This document shows, piece after piece, positions 1-8,484 of a stretch of 64,000 nt of DNA; the stretch's first letter is position 1, and every line of letters starts with the position of its first letter. The position numbers and the translations under genes were made by a program. The notes under the pieces are model-generated. The model ran no database searches. It saw only the letters and a list, made by a program, of their open reading frames with translations, and was not told where the DNA came from. The DNA is from Mycolicibacterium sp. BiH015. GTDB lineage: Bacteria; Actinomycetota; Actinomycetes; Mycobacteriales; Mycobacteriaceae. The stretch covers positions 1-64,000 of the forward strand of contig NZ_JAQGCZ010000015.1 in NCBI RefSeq assembly GCF_027706845.1, in the 5' to 3' direction.

Positions 1-90
1 GACGGGAGGCCTTCGCCAATCAACGACCGCTACAGCGAGTCGTCACACTTCTTCAACCAACCTGCCTGGGTAGTACATCTAGCCTCACTC

Positions 91-153
91 CGCCGGAATT
101 GCATTCGAGCAGGAAAAGTGCGAGAAGCGGCCTGCTGGAATGCAATTCCGGCG
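91..153. repeat. Inverted repeat, copy 1 of the GGAATTGCATTCC family
   Basis: The left arm (91-113) and right arm (131-153) are reverse complements at 22 of 23 positions, around a 17-nt loop. Each arm contains the small palindrome GGAAT-N3-ATTCC. The element lies just past the stop of the TetR gene that ends at 189. Related copies lie at 15613, 18632 and 32976. It may be a terminator or a REP-like repeat. In 1-188 I see no gene I can assign; one reading frame stays open but runs through the repeat. Confidence 0.75.
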
Positions 154-188
154 ACTGGGGGGGGTCCGCGCTTTCGGCGACTGGGGAG

Positions 189-926
189 TCAGCGCTTTCG
201 CGAGGTGGCCTTGCGTGCCGGTTTCTTGTTCTTCTCGATGAGACGCGTCGCGTGCTCGAGAATGCACTCAAGGCCGAACTCGAAATTGCGATCGTCGGAG
301 GCGCTGAGATGGTGTCCCTTCTGCGTGACGGCGGCCAGCAGCGGGGCGGTCTCGGGGTCGATGTTCATCGTGTCGTCGATGTCGCCGTGGCCGTCTTCAC
401 CGGCCAGGTTCTTGTCGCGTAACCGCTGCAACACGACCGAGCCGCGGACATGAACGGACATTGCCGAGTAGGTGTCGAATGCGTCTTCAGGGGACAGGCC
501 CGCCTCGACCAGGCTGCCGATGGCTCGTTCCACCTCTTGTACCCCGACCTTTGCCGCACGTGGACTCAGCGCTGAGCGGATGAGGATGAGGTCGCACAGG
601 ATCGGATTGCCCATGAACGTCTTTCGCATGGACCTGGCGTGGATCGCGAGCGTCTCACGCCAGTCCTTGGCCTCGACGTAGGGGGTGGCGAACGCGTATT
701 GGCGCAGTGCGCGGTCGGTCATCGCGTTGAGCAGGTCGTCCTTCTTGCGGAAGTACCAGTAGATGCTGGTGACCCCGACGCCGAGGTGCTTGCCGAGCAG
801 CGGCATGCTGAGGTTGTCGATGCCGACCTGTTCGGCCAGTTCGAAGGCGCCCTTGATGATGTCGTCGGGATTGATGGACCCGCGTTCGCGGCGCTGCCGC
901 TTCTCCGCGGTCGCTTGCTTGGCCAC
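189..926 (-). CDS. TetR-family regulator, likely controller of the catabolic island
   Basis: A 245-residue DNA-binding repressor of the TetR family. Residues about 20-65 form the helix-turn-helix domain, with the recognition part around GVGVTSIYWYFRKKDDLL (about 50-67). The C-terminal part is an unassigned ligand-binding and dimer domain, and the tail is Lys/Arg-rich. The GTG start at 926 has a GGAGG about 9 nt upstream. It is divergent from the crotonase gene at 1147, and the gap holds an operator-like palindrome (1075-1095). The same palindrome recurs at most promoters up to 34 kb, and this is the only regulator gene in that stretch, so I infer that it controls the island. The ligand is unknown, perhaps a CoA thioester as for other catabolic TetR proteins. 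Confidence 0.85.
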   Translation of the reverse strand: MAKQATAEKRQRRERGSINPDDIIKGAFELAEQVGIDNLSMPLLGKHLGVGVTSIYWYFRKKDDLLNAMTDRALRQYAFATPYVEAKDWRETLAIHARSMRKTFMGNPILCDLILIRSALSPRAAKVGVQEVERAIGSLVEAGLSPEDAFDTYSAMSVHVRGSVVLQRLRDKNLAGEDGHGDIDDTMNIDPETAPLLAAVTQKGHHLSASDDRNFEFGLECILEHATRLIEKNKKPARKATSRKR

Positions 927-1074
927 TCGGGGCTACCTCCATCAATTCGTGATCGCGAACCTGTCGACAGCTACTAGTCTGAACTGCGCCTTTACGTGCG
1001 TGCCGCCAGCCTGTCGCGCAGGCGACTCTACCGCCGGCTGCAGGATCGGTTTCTGGTGCCGATCTTCTCCTCTT

Positions 1075-1095
1075 TTACTGTAAGGCCTATAGTAA
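1075..1095. promoter_or_regulatory. Operator site A of the island regulon, with -10 hexamer
   Basis: TTACTGTAA-GGC-CTATAGTAA is an imperfect palindrome matching ATACTGTAA-N3-TTACAGTAT at 14 of 18 arm positions. It lies between the divergent TetR gene and the crotonase gene. TATAGT (1088-1093) fits a mycobacterial -10 box for rightward transcription, so a bound repressor would cover the promoter. Confidence 0.65.
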
Positions 1096-1146
1096 GCTTT
1101 TCCAGCACTCCCGGTGGTAACCCACGCGAAAGGTGAAGGGCGACAA

Positions 1147-1908
1147 GTGTCAGACGAGGTTCTCCTGGAACGGCAGGGTCGGGTACTGATCATCACCATC
1201 AACCGGCCGGAGGCGCGCAATGCGTTCAACCTCGCGGTGGCCCAGGGGCTGGCTGACGCGGTGGACGAACTCGACGACTCGCCGGAGCTTTCGGTTGCGA
1301 TCGTCACCGGCGCGGGGGGCAATTTCTGCGCGGGGATGGACCTCAAAGCCTTCATGGCCGGTGAGGTGCCGGCGATCGAAGGCCGTGGCATCGGCTTCAC
1401 CGAGCGTCCGCCACGCAAGCCCCTCATCGCCGCGGTCGAGGGTTACGCCCTGGCCGGCGGCACCGAGATCGTGTTGGCTACCGACCTGATCGTGGCCGCC
1501 AAGAATGCCAAGTTCGGAATCCCCGAAGTGAAACGAGGTCTGGTGGCCGCGGGCGGCGGGCTTCTGCGCCTGCAGAGGCGGATCCCGTACCAGAAGGCCC
1601 TTGAGCTCGCCCTCACCGGCGACAGCTTCACCGCCGAAGAGGCCTCGCAGTGGGGCTTCGTCAACGTGCTGACCGAGCCGGGAGGGGCGCTCGACGGTGC
1701 GCTGGCCTTGGCCGAGCGCATCACCGCCAACGGTCCACTTGCCGTGGCGGCGACCAAGGAGATCATCGTCAAGTCCTCCGAATGGAGCGAGGCCGAGATG
1801 TGGAAGAAGCAGGGCGAGATCGCCTTCCCGGTGTTCGGCTCCAAGGACGCGATGGAGGGCGCCACGGCGTTTGCCGAGAAGCGCAAGCCGAACTGGACGG
1901 GAACCTAG
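1147..1908 (+). CDS. Enoyl-CoA hydratase/isomerase (crotonase family)
   Basis: A 253-residue crotonase-fold protein expected to act on an acyl-CoA intermediate in the cytoplasm. The CoA/oxyanion-hole segment FCAGMDL is at about 60-66. Both catalytic glutamates of true hydratases appear to be present: Glu107 in AGGTEI and Glu127 in GIPE. The GTG start at 1147 is preferred because GAAGGG lies upstream; an in-frame GTG at 1114 would add 11 residues. It is the first gene of a two-gene operon with the SDR at 1919, and operator A lies about 50 nt upstream. Hydration of an enoyl-CoA is likely; the substrate is unknown. Confidence 0.85.
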   Translation: MSDEVLLERQGRVLIITINRPEARNAFNLAVAQGLADAVDELDDSPELSVAIVTGAGGNFCAGMDLKAFMAGEVPAIEGRGIGFTERPPRKPLIAAVEGYALAGGTEIVLATDLIVAAKNAKFGIPEVKRGLVAAGGGLLRLQRRIPYQKALELALTGDSFTAEEASQWGFVNVLTEPGGALDGALALAERITANGPLAVAATKEIIVKSSEWSEAEMWKKQGEIAFPVFGSKDAMEGATAFAEKRKPNWTGT

Positions 1909-1918
1909 ACACCCGCTG

Positions 1919-2716
1919 ATGGATCTCGGTCTTCGGGACGCCACCGCCGTCGTCGTCGGTGGCGGCCGGGGGATGGGCCTGGCGACTGCGCACTGCTTCG
2001 CCGAAGACGGCGCGCGAGTGGCGGTGGTGGGCCGCAGCCGGGCGTCGCTCGACGGCGCGGCCGCCCAGCTGCGGGAGCGGGGCAGCCCCGACGCGTTCGG
2101 CGTCGTCGCCGACACCACCGACGGCGCTCAGGTCCGCGAAGCCTTTTCGGCGGTGAGCGACCGCTGGGGCGGTCAGCTCAACATCCTCGTCAACGCCGTC
2201 GGCCCCAGCGTGCGGGGCACCTTCGACGAACTCGACGACGCAGACTGGCGTCAGGCCGTCGAGGAGGGGGCGATGGGAATGGTGCGTTGCGTGCGCGCGG
2301 CCCTGCCGTTGCTCCGCGCCGCGGACTGGGCTCGCATCGTCAACTTCTCGGCTCACTCGACGCAGCGCCAGAGCGAGATCCTGCCCGCCTACACGGCGGC
2401 CAAATCGATGGTGACCAGCGTCTCGAAGAACCTCTCGCTGTTCCTGGCGCGCGACGAAATTCTTGTGAACGTGGTTTCGCCGGGCAGCATCGCCTCGGAA
2501 GCGCTTGTCGGCTGGGCAAATTCGGTAGACGTCGACGGCGGCGATCCCTATGCGCTGATGGCCGCCATCGACGAGCACTTCGGTCATCCGGCGCATCTTC
2601 CGCGCGCCGGTCTGCCCACCGAGATCGGACCCGTCGTGGCATTCCTGGCGTCGCGGCGCAACTCCTACATGACCGGCGCGAACATCAATGTCGACGGCGG
2701 TAGCGACTTCACCTAG
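1919..2716 (+). CDS. Short-chain dehydrogenase/reductase
   Basis: A 265-residue classical SDR. The N-terminal dinucleotide motif is GGGRGMG (about 14-20), NAVG follows the fourth strand, and the catalytic Ser (NFSAHST) and Tyr/Lys (PAYTAAK) are in the usual order. The C-terminal NVDGG is typical. The start lies about 10 nt past the crotonase stop, so the two genes form one unit. A likely role is oxidation of the hydroxyacyl-CoA made by the hydratase. The cofactor cannot be settled from the motif alone. Confidence 0.85.
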   Translation: MDLGLRDATAVVVGGGRGMGLATAHCFAEDGARVAVVGRSRASLDGAAAQLRERGSPDAFGVVADTTDGAQVREAFSAVSDRWGGQLNILVNAVGPSVRGTFDELDDADWRQAVEEGAMGMVRCVRAALPLLRAADWARIVNFSAHSTQRQSEILPAYTAAKSMVTSVSKNLSLFLARDEILVNVVSPGSIASEALVGWANSVDVDGGDPYALMAAIDEHFGHPAHLPRAGLPTEIGPVVAFLASRRNSYMTGANINVDGGSDFT

Positions 2717-2717
2717 A

Positions 2718-2802
2718 GCGGGGCGAATGTGGGGCGGCGCGGTCAAATTCGCGGCCCCCTCGGAAGGCCTCCTGCGTTGGTGCAGAACGAGATTCGCCCC
2801 GC
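2718..2802 (+). terminator. Inverted repeat after the crotonase-SDR operon
   Basis: GCGGGGCGAAT (2718-2728) is an exact reverse complement of ATTCGCCCCGC (2792-2802), with further GC-rich complementarity inside. It begins right after the SDR stop and lies before operator B. It probably ends the first operon. There is no U-run, which is common in mycobacteria. Confidence 0.5.
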
Positions 2803-2858
2803 CAATCAAACGGTGGGACTTGACGACGGACAATCAGTCCAAGCGTTTGCGGAAGCCT

Positions 2859-2879
2859 CTACCGATAGGTGTACAGTAT
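2859..2879. promoter_or_regulatory. Operator site B with -10 hexamer
   Basis: CTACCGATA-GGT-GTACAGTAT matches the consensus at 13 of 18 arm positions. The right half is nearly perfect and the left half is weak. TACAGT (2872-2877) can act as the -10 box, giving a leader of about 26 nt with a GAGGAGG ribosome site before the GTG at 2910. Confidence 0.55.
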
Positions 2880-2909
2880 CAGCATCTGTCCACCTGAGGA
2901 GGTACGTCG

Positions 2910-3755
2910 GTGAGCGCTGTCGATCGCGTGGCGGAGCCCGCCGCCGGCGCTGCGCCGGTGCTCTACGAGATCCTCGACAGCGGTGTCGCGGTACTCACCC
3001 TCAACCGGCCGGATCGAATGAATGCCTGGGGAGGCGGCCTCGCGCGCGCGTTCTATCAGTGCATCGACCGCGCCGAGGCCGACCCCGCTGTCCGCGTCAT
3101 CGTGCTCACCGGCAATGGCCGGGCGTTCTGCGCGGGCGCCGACATGGGCGACCTCGACGCGATCGGGGGCGCAAGCACTTACGGAGACACCGACGTCACG
3201 GCGCTCGTCGGCGAGCGTCACCCGCACTTTGTCACCGAGCTCCGCAAGCCGTTGATCGCAGCGATCAACGGCGCGTGTGCCGGCATCGGTCTCACGCAGG
3301 CCCTGATGTGCGACGTGCGGTTCGCCGCGGCGGGCGCGAAATTCACCACCGCGTTCTCCCGGCGCGGCCTCATCGCCGAGTACGGAATCTCGTGGATTCT
3401 GCCGCGGGTGGTCGGCTGGGGCGCGGCGCTTGACCTACTGCTGACCGGCCGCACGTTCCATGCCGAGGAGGCCAAGGAACTCGGACTCGTCAAGGACGTC
3501 TTCGCGCCCGAGGATCTGCTGGCGCAGGCTCTCGCGTACGCGGAAGACATGGCGCGCAACTGCGCGCCGAGCTCGCTGGCAGTGATCAAGGGCCAGATCT
3601 ACCGGGATGCTTTGCGAAACGTGCACGAGGCCAGTGCCGATGCAGAGAAACTGATGCACGAGTCGATGCTGCGGCCGGACTTCATCGAAGGCATCACCGC
3701 ATTCTTCGAAAAGCGACCGCCCAGCTTCCCACCGCTCGAGGAGGAGACGTCATGA
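2910..3755 (+). CDS. Crotonase-family protein lacking both hydratase glutamates
   Basis: A 281-residue crotonase-fold protein. The first part holds FCAGADMGDLDA, the CoA/oxyanion segment (about 73-84). By alignment with classical enoyl-CoA hydratase, the first catalytic Glu falls on Thr129 (GIGLTQALMCD) and the second on Phe149 (FTTAFSRRG). A nearby Glu157 in LIAEYG may serve instead. It could be an isomerase, hydrolase or C-C lyase rather than a hydratase. The GTG start has a strong GAGGAGG site. It is the first of six tightly packed genes (2910-9663), and its end overlaps the next start by 4 nt. Confidence 0.8.
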   Translation: MSAVDRVAEPAAGAAPVLYEILDSGVAVLTLNRPDRMNAWGGGLARAFYQCIDRAEADPAVRVIVLTGNGRAFCAGADMGDLDAIGGASTYGDTDVTALVGERHPHFVTELRKPLIAAINGACAGIGLTQALMCDVRFAAAGAKFTTAFSRRGLIAEYGISWILPRVVGWGAALDLLLTGRTFHAEEAKELGLVKDVFAPEDLLAQALAYAEDMARNCAPSSLAVIKGQIYRDALRNVHEASADAEKLMHESMLRPDFIEGITAFFEKRPPSFPPLEEETS

Positions 3756-4969
3756 CCACCACGCCACAGCCCTTGGACTACCGGGCAATCGACGTCGACA
3801 ACCACTACTACGAACCACTCGATGCCTTCACCAGACATCTGCCGAAGGAATTCAGGAGTCGCGGCGTGCAGATGGTTCAGGACGGCAAGCGCACGCTGGC
3901 GCTGTTCGGTGGCGTGGTCAACCACTTCATTCCCAATCCGACGTTCGATCCCATCATCGAGCCGGGTTGTCTGGATCTGTTGTTCCGCGGAGAGATCCCC
4001 GAAGGAGTGAACCCGGCGTCGTTGTTCAAGGTGGACCGCCTCGGAGATCACCCCGAGTACCAGAACCGCGATGCCCGGGTGAAGATCTTGGACAAGCAGA
4101 ACCTCGAAACGGTGTTCATGCTGCCCACATTCGCCTGTGGTGTCGAGGAGGGGCTCAAGCATGACATCGACGCCACGATGGCCTCGGTGCACGCGTTCAA
4201 CCTGTGGCTCGACGAGGACTGGGGTTTCGACCGTCCGGACCATCGTTTCCTGTCGGCCCCGATCATCTCGCTGGCCGATCCGGACAAGGCGGTCGAAGAG
4301 GTCGAATTCGTGCACAGTCGCGGCGCGAAGATCGTCTGTGTACGTCCCGCGCCGGTGCCGGGCGAAGTGCGGCCGCGGTCACTGGGCGACCCGGTCCATG
4401 ACCCGGTGTGGGCCCGGCTGGCCGAAGCGGGCACCGTAGTCGTCTTCCATTTGTCCGATTCGGGGTACATGGCCGTGCCGGCCCTGTGGGGCGGCAGTGG
4501 GGTGTTCAAGGGCTTCGGGAAGCGCGATCCGTTGGACATGGTGCTGATGGACGACCGCGCCATCCATGACAGCATCGCCTCGATGATCGTTCACCAGGTC
4601 TTCACCCGGCATCCGAAACTCAAGGTGGCCAGTATCGAGAACGGCTCGTACTTCGTGTACCGGCTGATCAAACGGCTCAAGAAGTCCGCCAACAATGCGC
4701 CGTACCACTATCGGGAAGATCCGGTCGAGCAGCTGAAGAACAACGTGTGGATCGCTCCGTACTACGAGGACGATGTCAAGCTGCTCGCCGAGACCATCGG
4801 GGTCGACAAGATCCTGTTCGGTTCGGACTGGCCGCACGGCGAAGGCTTGGCGGACCCGACGTCGTTCACCGCAGACATCCCGCAGTTCCCCGAGTTCAGC
4901 TACGAGGACACCCGAAAAGTGATGCGGGACAACGCTCTCACGCTCATCGGCGCGCACGTCACAGCCTGA
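3752..4969 (+). CDS. PF04909-type amidohydrolase
   Basis: A 405-residue metal-dependent TIM-barrel hydrolase or decarboxylase of the ACMSD-like group. The N-terminal metal segment DVDNHYYEP is at about 14-22, a His lies in VVFHLSDSG, and the C-terminal metal Asp is in FGSDWPHGEG. Members catalyse decarboxylation or hydrolytic C-C or ring cleavage; which applies here is unknown. It overlaps the previous stop by ATGA, and the acyl-CoA synthetase starts 1 nt after it. Being wedged between CoA genes suggests that the substrate is an intermediate of the same pathway. Confidence 0.8.
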   Translation: MTTTPQPLDYRAIDVDNHYYEPLDAFTRHLPKEFRSRGVQMVQDGKRTLALFGGVVNHFIPNPTFDPIIEPGCLDLLFRGEIPEGVNPASLFKVDRLGDHPEYQNRDARVKILDKQNLETVFMLPTFACGVEEGLKHDIDATMASVHAFNLWLDEDWGFDRPDHRFLSAPIISLADPDKAVEEVEFVHSRGAKIVCVRPAPVPGEVRPRSLGDPVHDPVWARLAEAGTVVVFHLSDSGYMAVPALWGGSGVFKGFGKRDPLDMVLMDDRAIHDSIASMIVHQVFTRHPKLKVASIENGSYFVYRLIKRLKKSANNAPYHYREDPVEQLKNNVWIAPYYEDDVKLLAETIGVDKILFGSDWPHGEGLADPTSFTADIPQFPEFSYEDTRKVMRDNALTLIGAHVTA

Positions 4970-4970
4970 A

Positions 4971-6602
4971 ATGGGCGAGTGGACGATAGGCGATGTCGTC
5001 GACGCCATCGCCGACGTCATACCGGACCGCACGATGCTGGTGTGTGGGGAGCGCAGGACCACCTACGGCGAGATGGCGCAGCGCACCCGCCGGTTCGCGA
5101 ACTTCCTGGCCGGCCGCGGATTCGGCGTGCACAGGGAACGGCACGAGTTGCACAACTGGGAGTGCGGCCAGGATCGCGTCGCGCTGATCATGTACAACGA
5201 CCGGTACCCGGAGGTTGTGGTGGGCGCCCTGAAGGCCCGCACGGTGCCGGTCAACGTGAACCACCACTACACGCCGCGCGAGGTGGCCGAACTGCTCGAC
5301 TACGTCAAGCCCCGCGCGGTCGTCTACCACAGGGCGCTGGGCGCGAGATTTGCCGACGTTCTGCCGCGGTCGGGGTGCGAACTGCTGATCGAGGTCGACG
5401 ACGGCAGTGACCCGGCCGGTCTCGGCGGTGCGGTCCGGTTGGACGACGCTGTGGCGCAGGGTGATCCGGACCGGCGGATCGCCGGTTCGCCGGACGATCT
5501 GATCATGTACTGCACCGGAGGCACGACCGGCCGGCCCAAGGGAGTGCTCTGGCGCCAGAGCGACACCTATGTGTCCTCGATGGTGGGGGCCGACCACGAG
5601 TCAGCGGCCGAAATCCACGCGAAGGTGGCCGGCAACACCGGCGCCCCGTGGTTCGCGGTGTCGCCTCTGATGCACGCCGCCGGGCTGTGGACGGTCTTCT
5701 CGGGCGCACTCGCGGGCCTGCCCGTCGTCGTCTACGACGATCGGGCGAGGTTTGACCCGCAGCGGGTGTGGCAGACCGCCGAACGGGAGAAGGCAGGCTT
5801 GATGACGATGGTCGGCGACGCGTATGCCGTGCCGCTGATCGCCGAGCTCCAGCGACGGGACTACGAGCTCGACGCACTGTATGCCATCGGAACCGGCGGC
5901 GCCGCAACGAATCCCAAGCATGTCGCGGCATTGCTGGAGAAGCTTCCGCAAGTGACCATCATCAACGGGTACGGCTCCTCGGAGACCGGGAACATGGGCT
6001 TCGGGCACAACCAGCGCGGATCGCACCGCGAGACGTTCGACCTGCGTGAGGGCGGCACGGTGGTGTCGGAGGATCTGAGCCGGTTCGTCGCACCGGGGGA
6101 GACCGAGGTGGGCTGGGTGGTTCGTAAAGGCCGGATTCCTCTGGGCTACTTCGACGATCGAGTTGCGACTCAGAAGACCTTCCCAGTGGTCGACGGTGTG
6201 CGCGTCGTGGTGTCCGGGGACCGTGCATCGCTGGAATCCGACGGGACGTTGCGGCTGTTCGGGCGAGACTCGCTGGTGATCAACACCGGCGGGGAGAAGG
6301 TTTTCGTCGAGGAGGTCGAGGCGGTGTTGCGGGCACAAGCCGGGGTTGTCGACGCGCTGGTCGTCGGCCGCGAGAGCGAGCGCTGGGGTCAGGAGATCGT
6401 GGCGCTCGTTCAGAAGGCCCCCGAGGCAGTGATCGATGCCGAGACGCTGCGGGCGGCGTGCACCGACGAACTGGCACGCTTCAAGGCGCCGAAAGAGTTC
6501 GTCTTCGTCGAACAGGTACGGCGGCTGGGCAACGGCAAGGCCGATTACCGATGGGCGAAAAGCTATGTGGCGCAGCAGAGTACTTTGGCGGTGCGGCCGT
6601 GA
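4971..6602 (+). CDS. Acyl-CoA synthetase (FadD type)
   Basis: A 543-residue AMP-forming ligase that adenylates a carboxylic acid and transfers it to CoA. The phosphate-binding loop TGGTTGRPK is at about 182-190, the GYGSSETGNMG segment and the GD motif (VSGDRASL) follow, and the C-terminal catalytic Lys is in RLGNGKADYRWAK. It resembles the mycobacterial FadD19/FadD17 group, which handles bulky side-chain acids. The ATG follows the previous stop directly. A second enzyme of this group lies at 21410. The substrate is unknown. Confidence 0.85.
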   Translation: MGEWTIGDVVDAIADVIPDRTMLVCGERRTTYGEMAQRTRRFANFLAGRGFGVHRERHELHNWECGQDRVALIMYNDRYPEVVVGALKARTVPVNVNHHYTPREVAELLDYVKPRAVVYHRALGARFADVLPRSGCELLIEVDDGSDPAGLGGAVRLDDAVAQGDPDRRIAGSPDDLIMYCTGGTTGRPKGVLWRQSDTYVSSMVGADHESAAEIHAKVAGNTGAPWFAVSPLMHAAGLWTVFSGALAGLPVVVYDDRARFDPQRVWQTAEREKAGLMTMVGDAYAVPLIAELQRRDYELDALYAIGTGGAATNPKHVAALLEKLPQVTIINGYGSSETGNMGFGHNQRGSHRETFDLREGGTVVSEDLSRFVAPGETEVGWVVRKGRIPLGYFDDRVATQKTFPVVDGVRVVVSGDRASLESDGTLRLFGRDSLVINTGGEKVFVEEVEAVLRAQAGVVDALVVGRESERWGQEIVALVQKAPEAVIDAETLRAACTDELARFKAPKEFVFVEQVRRLGNGKADYRWAKSYVAQQSTLAVRP

Positions 6603-7441
6603 CGCAGAAAGTCAACCGTGTCATCGATTGCCTGGTCAATGTGCACTTCGGCGAGACGGTCTCGCAGCCGGAGTTCATGCGCAAGGTCCGCGACGACTAC
6701 TTCAAGGGACCGAAATCGCTCTATGACCAGGTCGAGCTCCCTGCGCTGCTCGACGAGATGGCCGAACACGGCGTCGAGAAGGCCATCCTGATGGACAACC
6801 TCGTGAAGCCGTCGGTGACCGCGCGCAAGTTCGTCGAGGAGAGGCCCGACAAGTTCGCGTTGGCGATCGGCGGGGTGAATCTGCTGCGCCCGATGCCGTC
6901 GCTGCGTGAACTGACGTCCGTCGTCGCTGGTCTCCCCGTCGCCTACGTCGCGGTGGGGCCGAGCTTCTGGGGGGACGGCATGTATCCGCCGAGTGACGCG
7001 GTGTACTACCCGCTCTATACCAAGTGCGCGGAACTCGAACTGCCCCTGTGCATCAACACCGGGCTGCCCGGACCGCCGATCCCCGGCGAAGTGCAGAACC
7101 CCATCCACCTCGACCGGGTGTGTGTGCGGTTCCCCGAGCTGAAGTTATGCATGATCCACGGTGCCGACCCGTGGTGGGATGTGGCGATCCGGCTACTGAT
7201 CAAGTACGCCAACCTGCGCATCATGACTTCGGCATGGTCTCCGAAACGGTTGCCGGACAGCCTGCTCCACTACATGCGGACGCGCGGCAAGAACAAGGTC
7301 ATCTTCGCCTCCGATTGGCCGGTGCTTCGGCAGAGCCGCGTGGTGCCTGAGGCCCTCGCGCTGGATCTGCCGCCCGATGTGCGCGACAACTATCTGTACA
7401 ACAACGCCGACGAATTCTTCTTCGGACCGAAGGGATCCTGA
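6599..7441 (+). CDS. PF04909-type amidohydrolase, short form
   Basis: A 280-residue relative of the ACMSD-like amidohydrolases. Visible features are NVHFGE near the N-terminus, CMIHGADPWW in the middle, and the C-terminal metal Asp in FASDWP. The usual mid-barrel His-Thr-Gly reads INTG here, so the metal site is not standard. The GTG start overlaps the stop of the synthetase (GTGA). It lies between the acyl-CoA synthetase and the acyl-CoA dehydrogenase pair, so it is likely an enzyme of the same pathway. The reaction is unknown. Confidence 0.75.
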   Translation: MTQKVNRVIDCLVNVHFGETVSQPEFMRKVRDDYFKGPKSLYDQVELPALLDEMAEHGVEKAILMDNLVKPSVTARKFVEERPDKFALAIGGVNLLRPMPSLRELTSVVAGLPVAYVAVGPSFWGDGMYPPSDAVYYPLYTKCAELELPLCINTGLPGPPIPGEVQNPIHLDRVCVRFPELKLCMIHGADPWWDVAIRLLIKYANLRIMTSAWSPKRLPDSLLHYMRTRGKNKVIFASDWPVLRQSRVVPEALALDLPPDVRDNYLYNNADEFFFGPKGS

Positions 7442-8481
7442 TGGACCGTTACGAGCTGCGCAGGCTTGATTACAGCCTGTCCGAGGACCACCAGGCGTTG
7501 CAGGCTGCCTACAAAGACTTCTTCTCGACCCGCTGCACCATCGAGACAGTGCGCGCGGCAGAGGAATCCGGATTCGACAAGAACCTGTGGGAGCGCCTGT
7601 GCGCGATGGGTGCCTCGACGATGGCGCTGCCGGAGGGTGTCGGCGGTGACGGGGCGACACTGGTCGACCTCACGCTGGTGGCCGAGGAAATCGGGCGATC
7701 ACTGGCACCGGTGCCGTGGATCGACCATGTCGTGGGCGCCCGTCTCATGGCGCGGCTGGGTTCGGCGGAGCCCGATGTCGTCAACGGTACGAAGTTGGTC
7801 GCGCTCGACCCCGCCCAGGACGCTTCACACGGTGCCCGCTTGATTCCCGCAGGCTCGATCGCCGATCACGTGATCGTGCGCGACGGTGCAGACGTCGTGC
7901 TAGTGCAATTCTCGTCTCGGCCTGCGCGCGTCGACAACATCGGCAAGCTGCCCATGGCGTGGATCGAGCCTGCTGCCGCCGACAGCCGCACTGTGCTGGC
8001 CAGCGGCCCCGCCGCACTGGCCGAATATCAACGGGCGCTCGATGAATGGCGCCTACTCGTCGGCGCCGCGTTGGTCGGTCTCGTCGAGGAGACGATGACG
8101 ATCGCCGCCGAGTTCTCCAAGACCCGATACACCCTCGGCGTCCCGATCTCGACCCTGCAGGCCATCTCGCATCCGCTGGCCAACATCGCGATCACGGTAC
8201 AGGCGGGACGCAACCTGGCGCGCCGCGCCGCATGGTTCCTCGACAACGAACCCGACGAGCGACGGGAGCTGGCGCCGTCAGTGTTCGTTTTCATGGCCGA
8301 AGAGGCCGCCAAGGCCGCGACGATGTCCGTCCACGTTCAGGGTGGGCTCGGCGTCTCCGCCGAAGCAGCCGCCACGGCGTACCTGGTGCGGGCCAGGGGA
8401 TGGGCGGTCGCGGGCGGAGATCCGGGCGTGACGGCCAAGTACATCGCAGGGATCGTCGCCGATCGCGAAGGGCGGAGCTAG
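7441..8481 (+). CDS. Acyl-CoA dehydrogenase, short subunit
   Basis: A 346-residue flavoprotein of the acyl-CoA dehydrogenase fold. The N-terminal helical domain is clear; the middle beta-domain is reduced, with no canonical TEP motif; the C-terminal helices include VQGGLGVSAEAA. In actinobacteria, paired FadE genes often encode an alpha2beta2 enzyme with one degenerate subunit. This gene and its neighbour at 8485 fit that pattern. Its start touches the stop of the previous gene. It probably oxidises a bulky acyl-CoA to the 2-enoyl-CoA together with its partner. Confidence 0.8.
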   Translation: MDRYELRRLDYSLSEDHQALQAAYKDFFSTRCTIETVRAAEESGFDKNLWERLCAMGASTMALPEGVGGDGATLVDLTLVAEEIGRSLAPVPWIDHVVGARLMARLGSAEPDVVNGTKLVALDPAQDASHGARLIPAGSIADHVIVRDGADVVLVQFSSRPARVDNIGKLPMAWIEPAAADSRTVLASGPAALAEYQRALDEWRLLVGAALVGLVEETMTIAAEFSKTRYTLGVPISTLQAISHPLANIAITVQAGRNLARRAAWFLDNEPDERRELAPSVFVFMAEEAAKAATMSVHVQGGLGVSAEAAATAYLVRARGWAVAGGDPGVTAKYIAGIVADREGRS

Positions 8482-8484
8482 GTC

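Noticed and set aside
1..188. An open reading frame running rightward through 1-453
   Set aside because: It passes through the inverted repeat and antisense to the clear TetR gene, and its sequence resembles no protein family I know.
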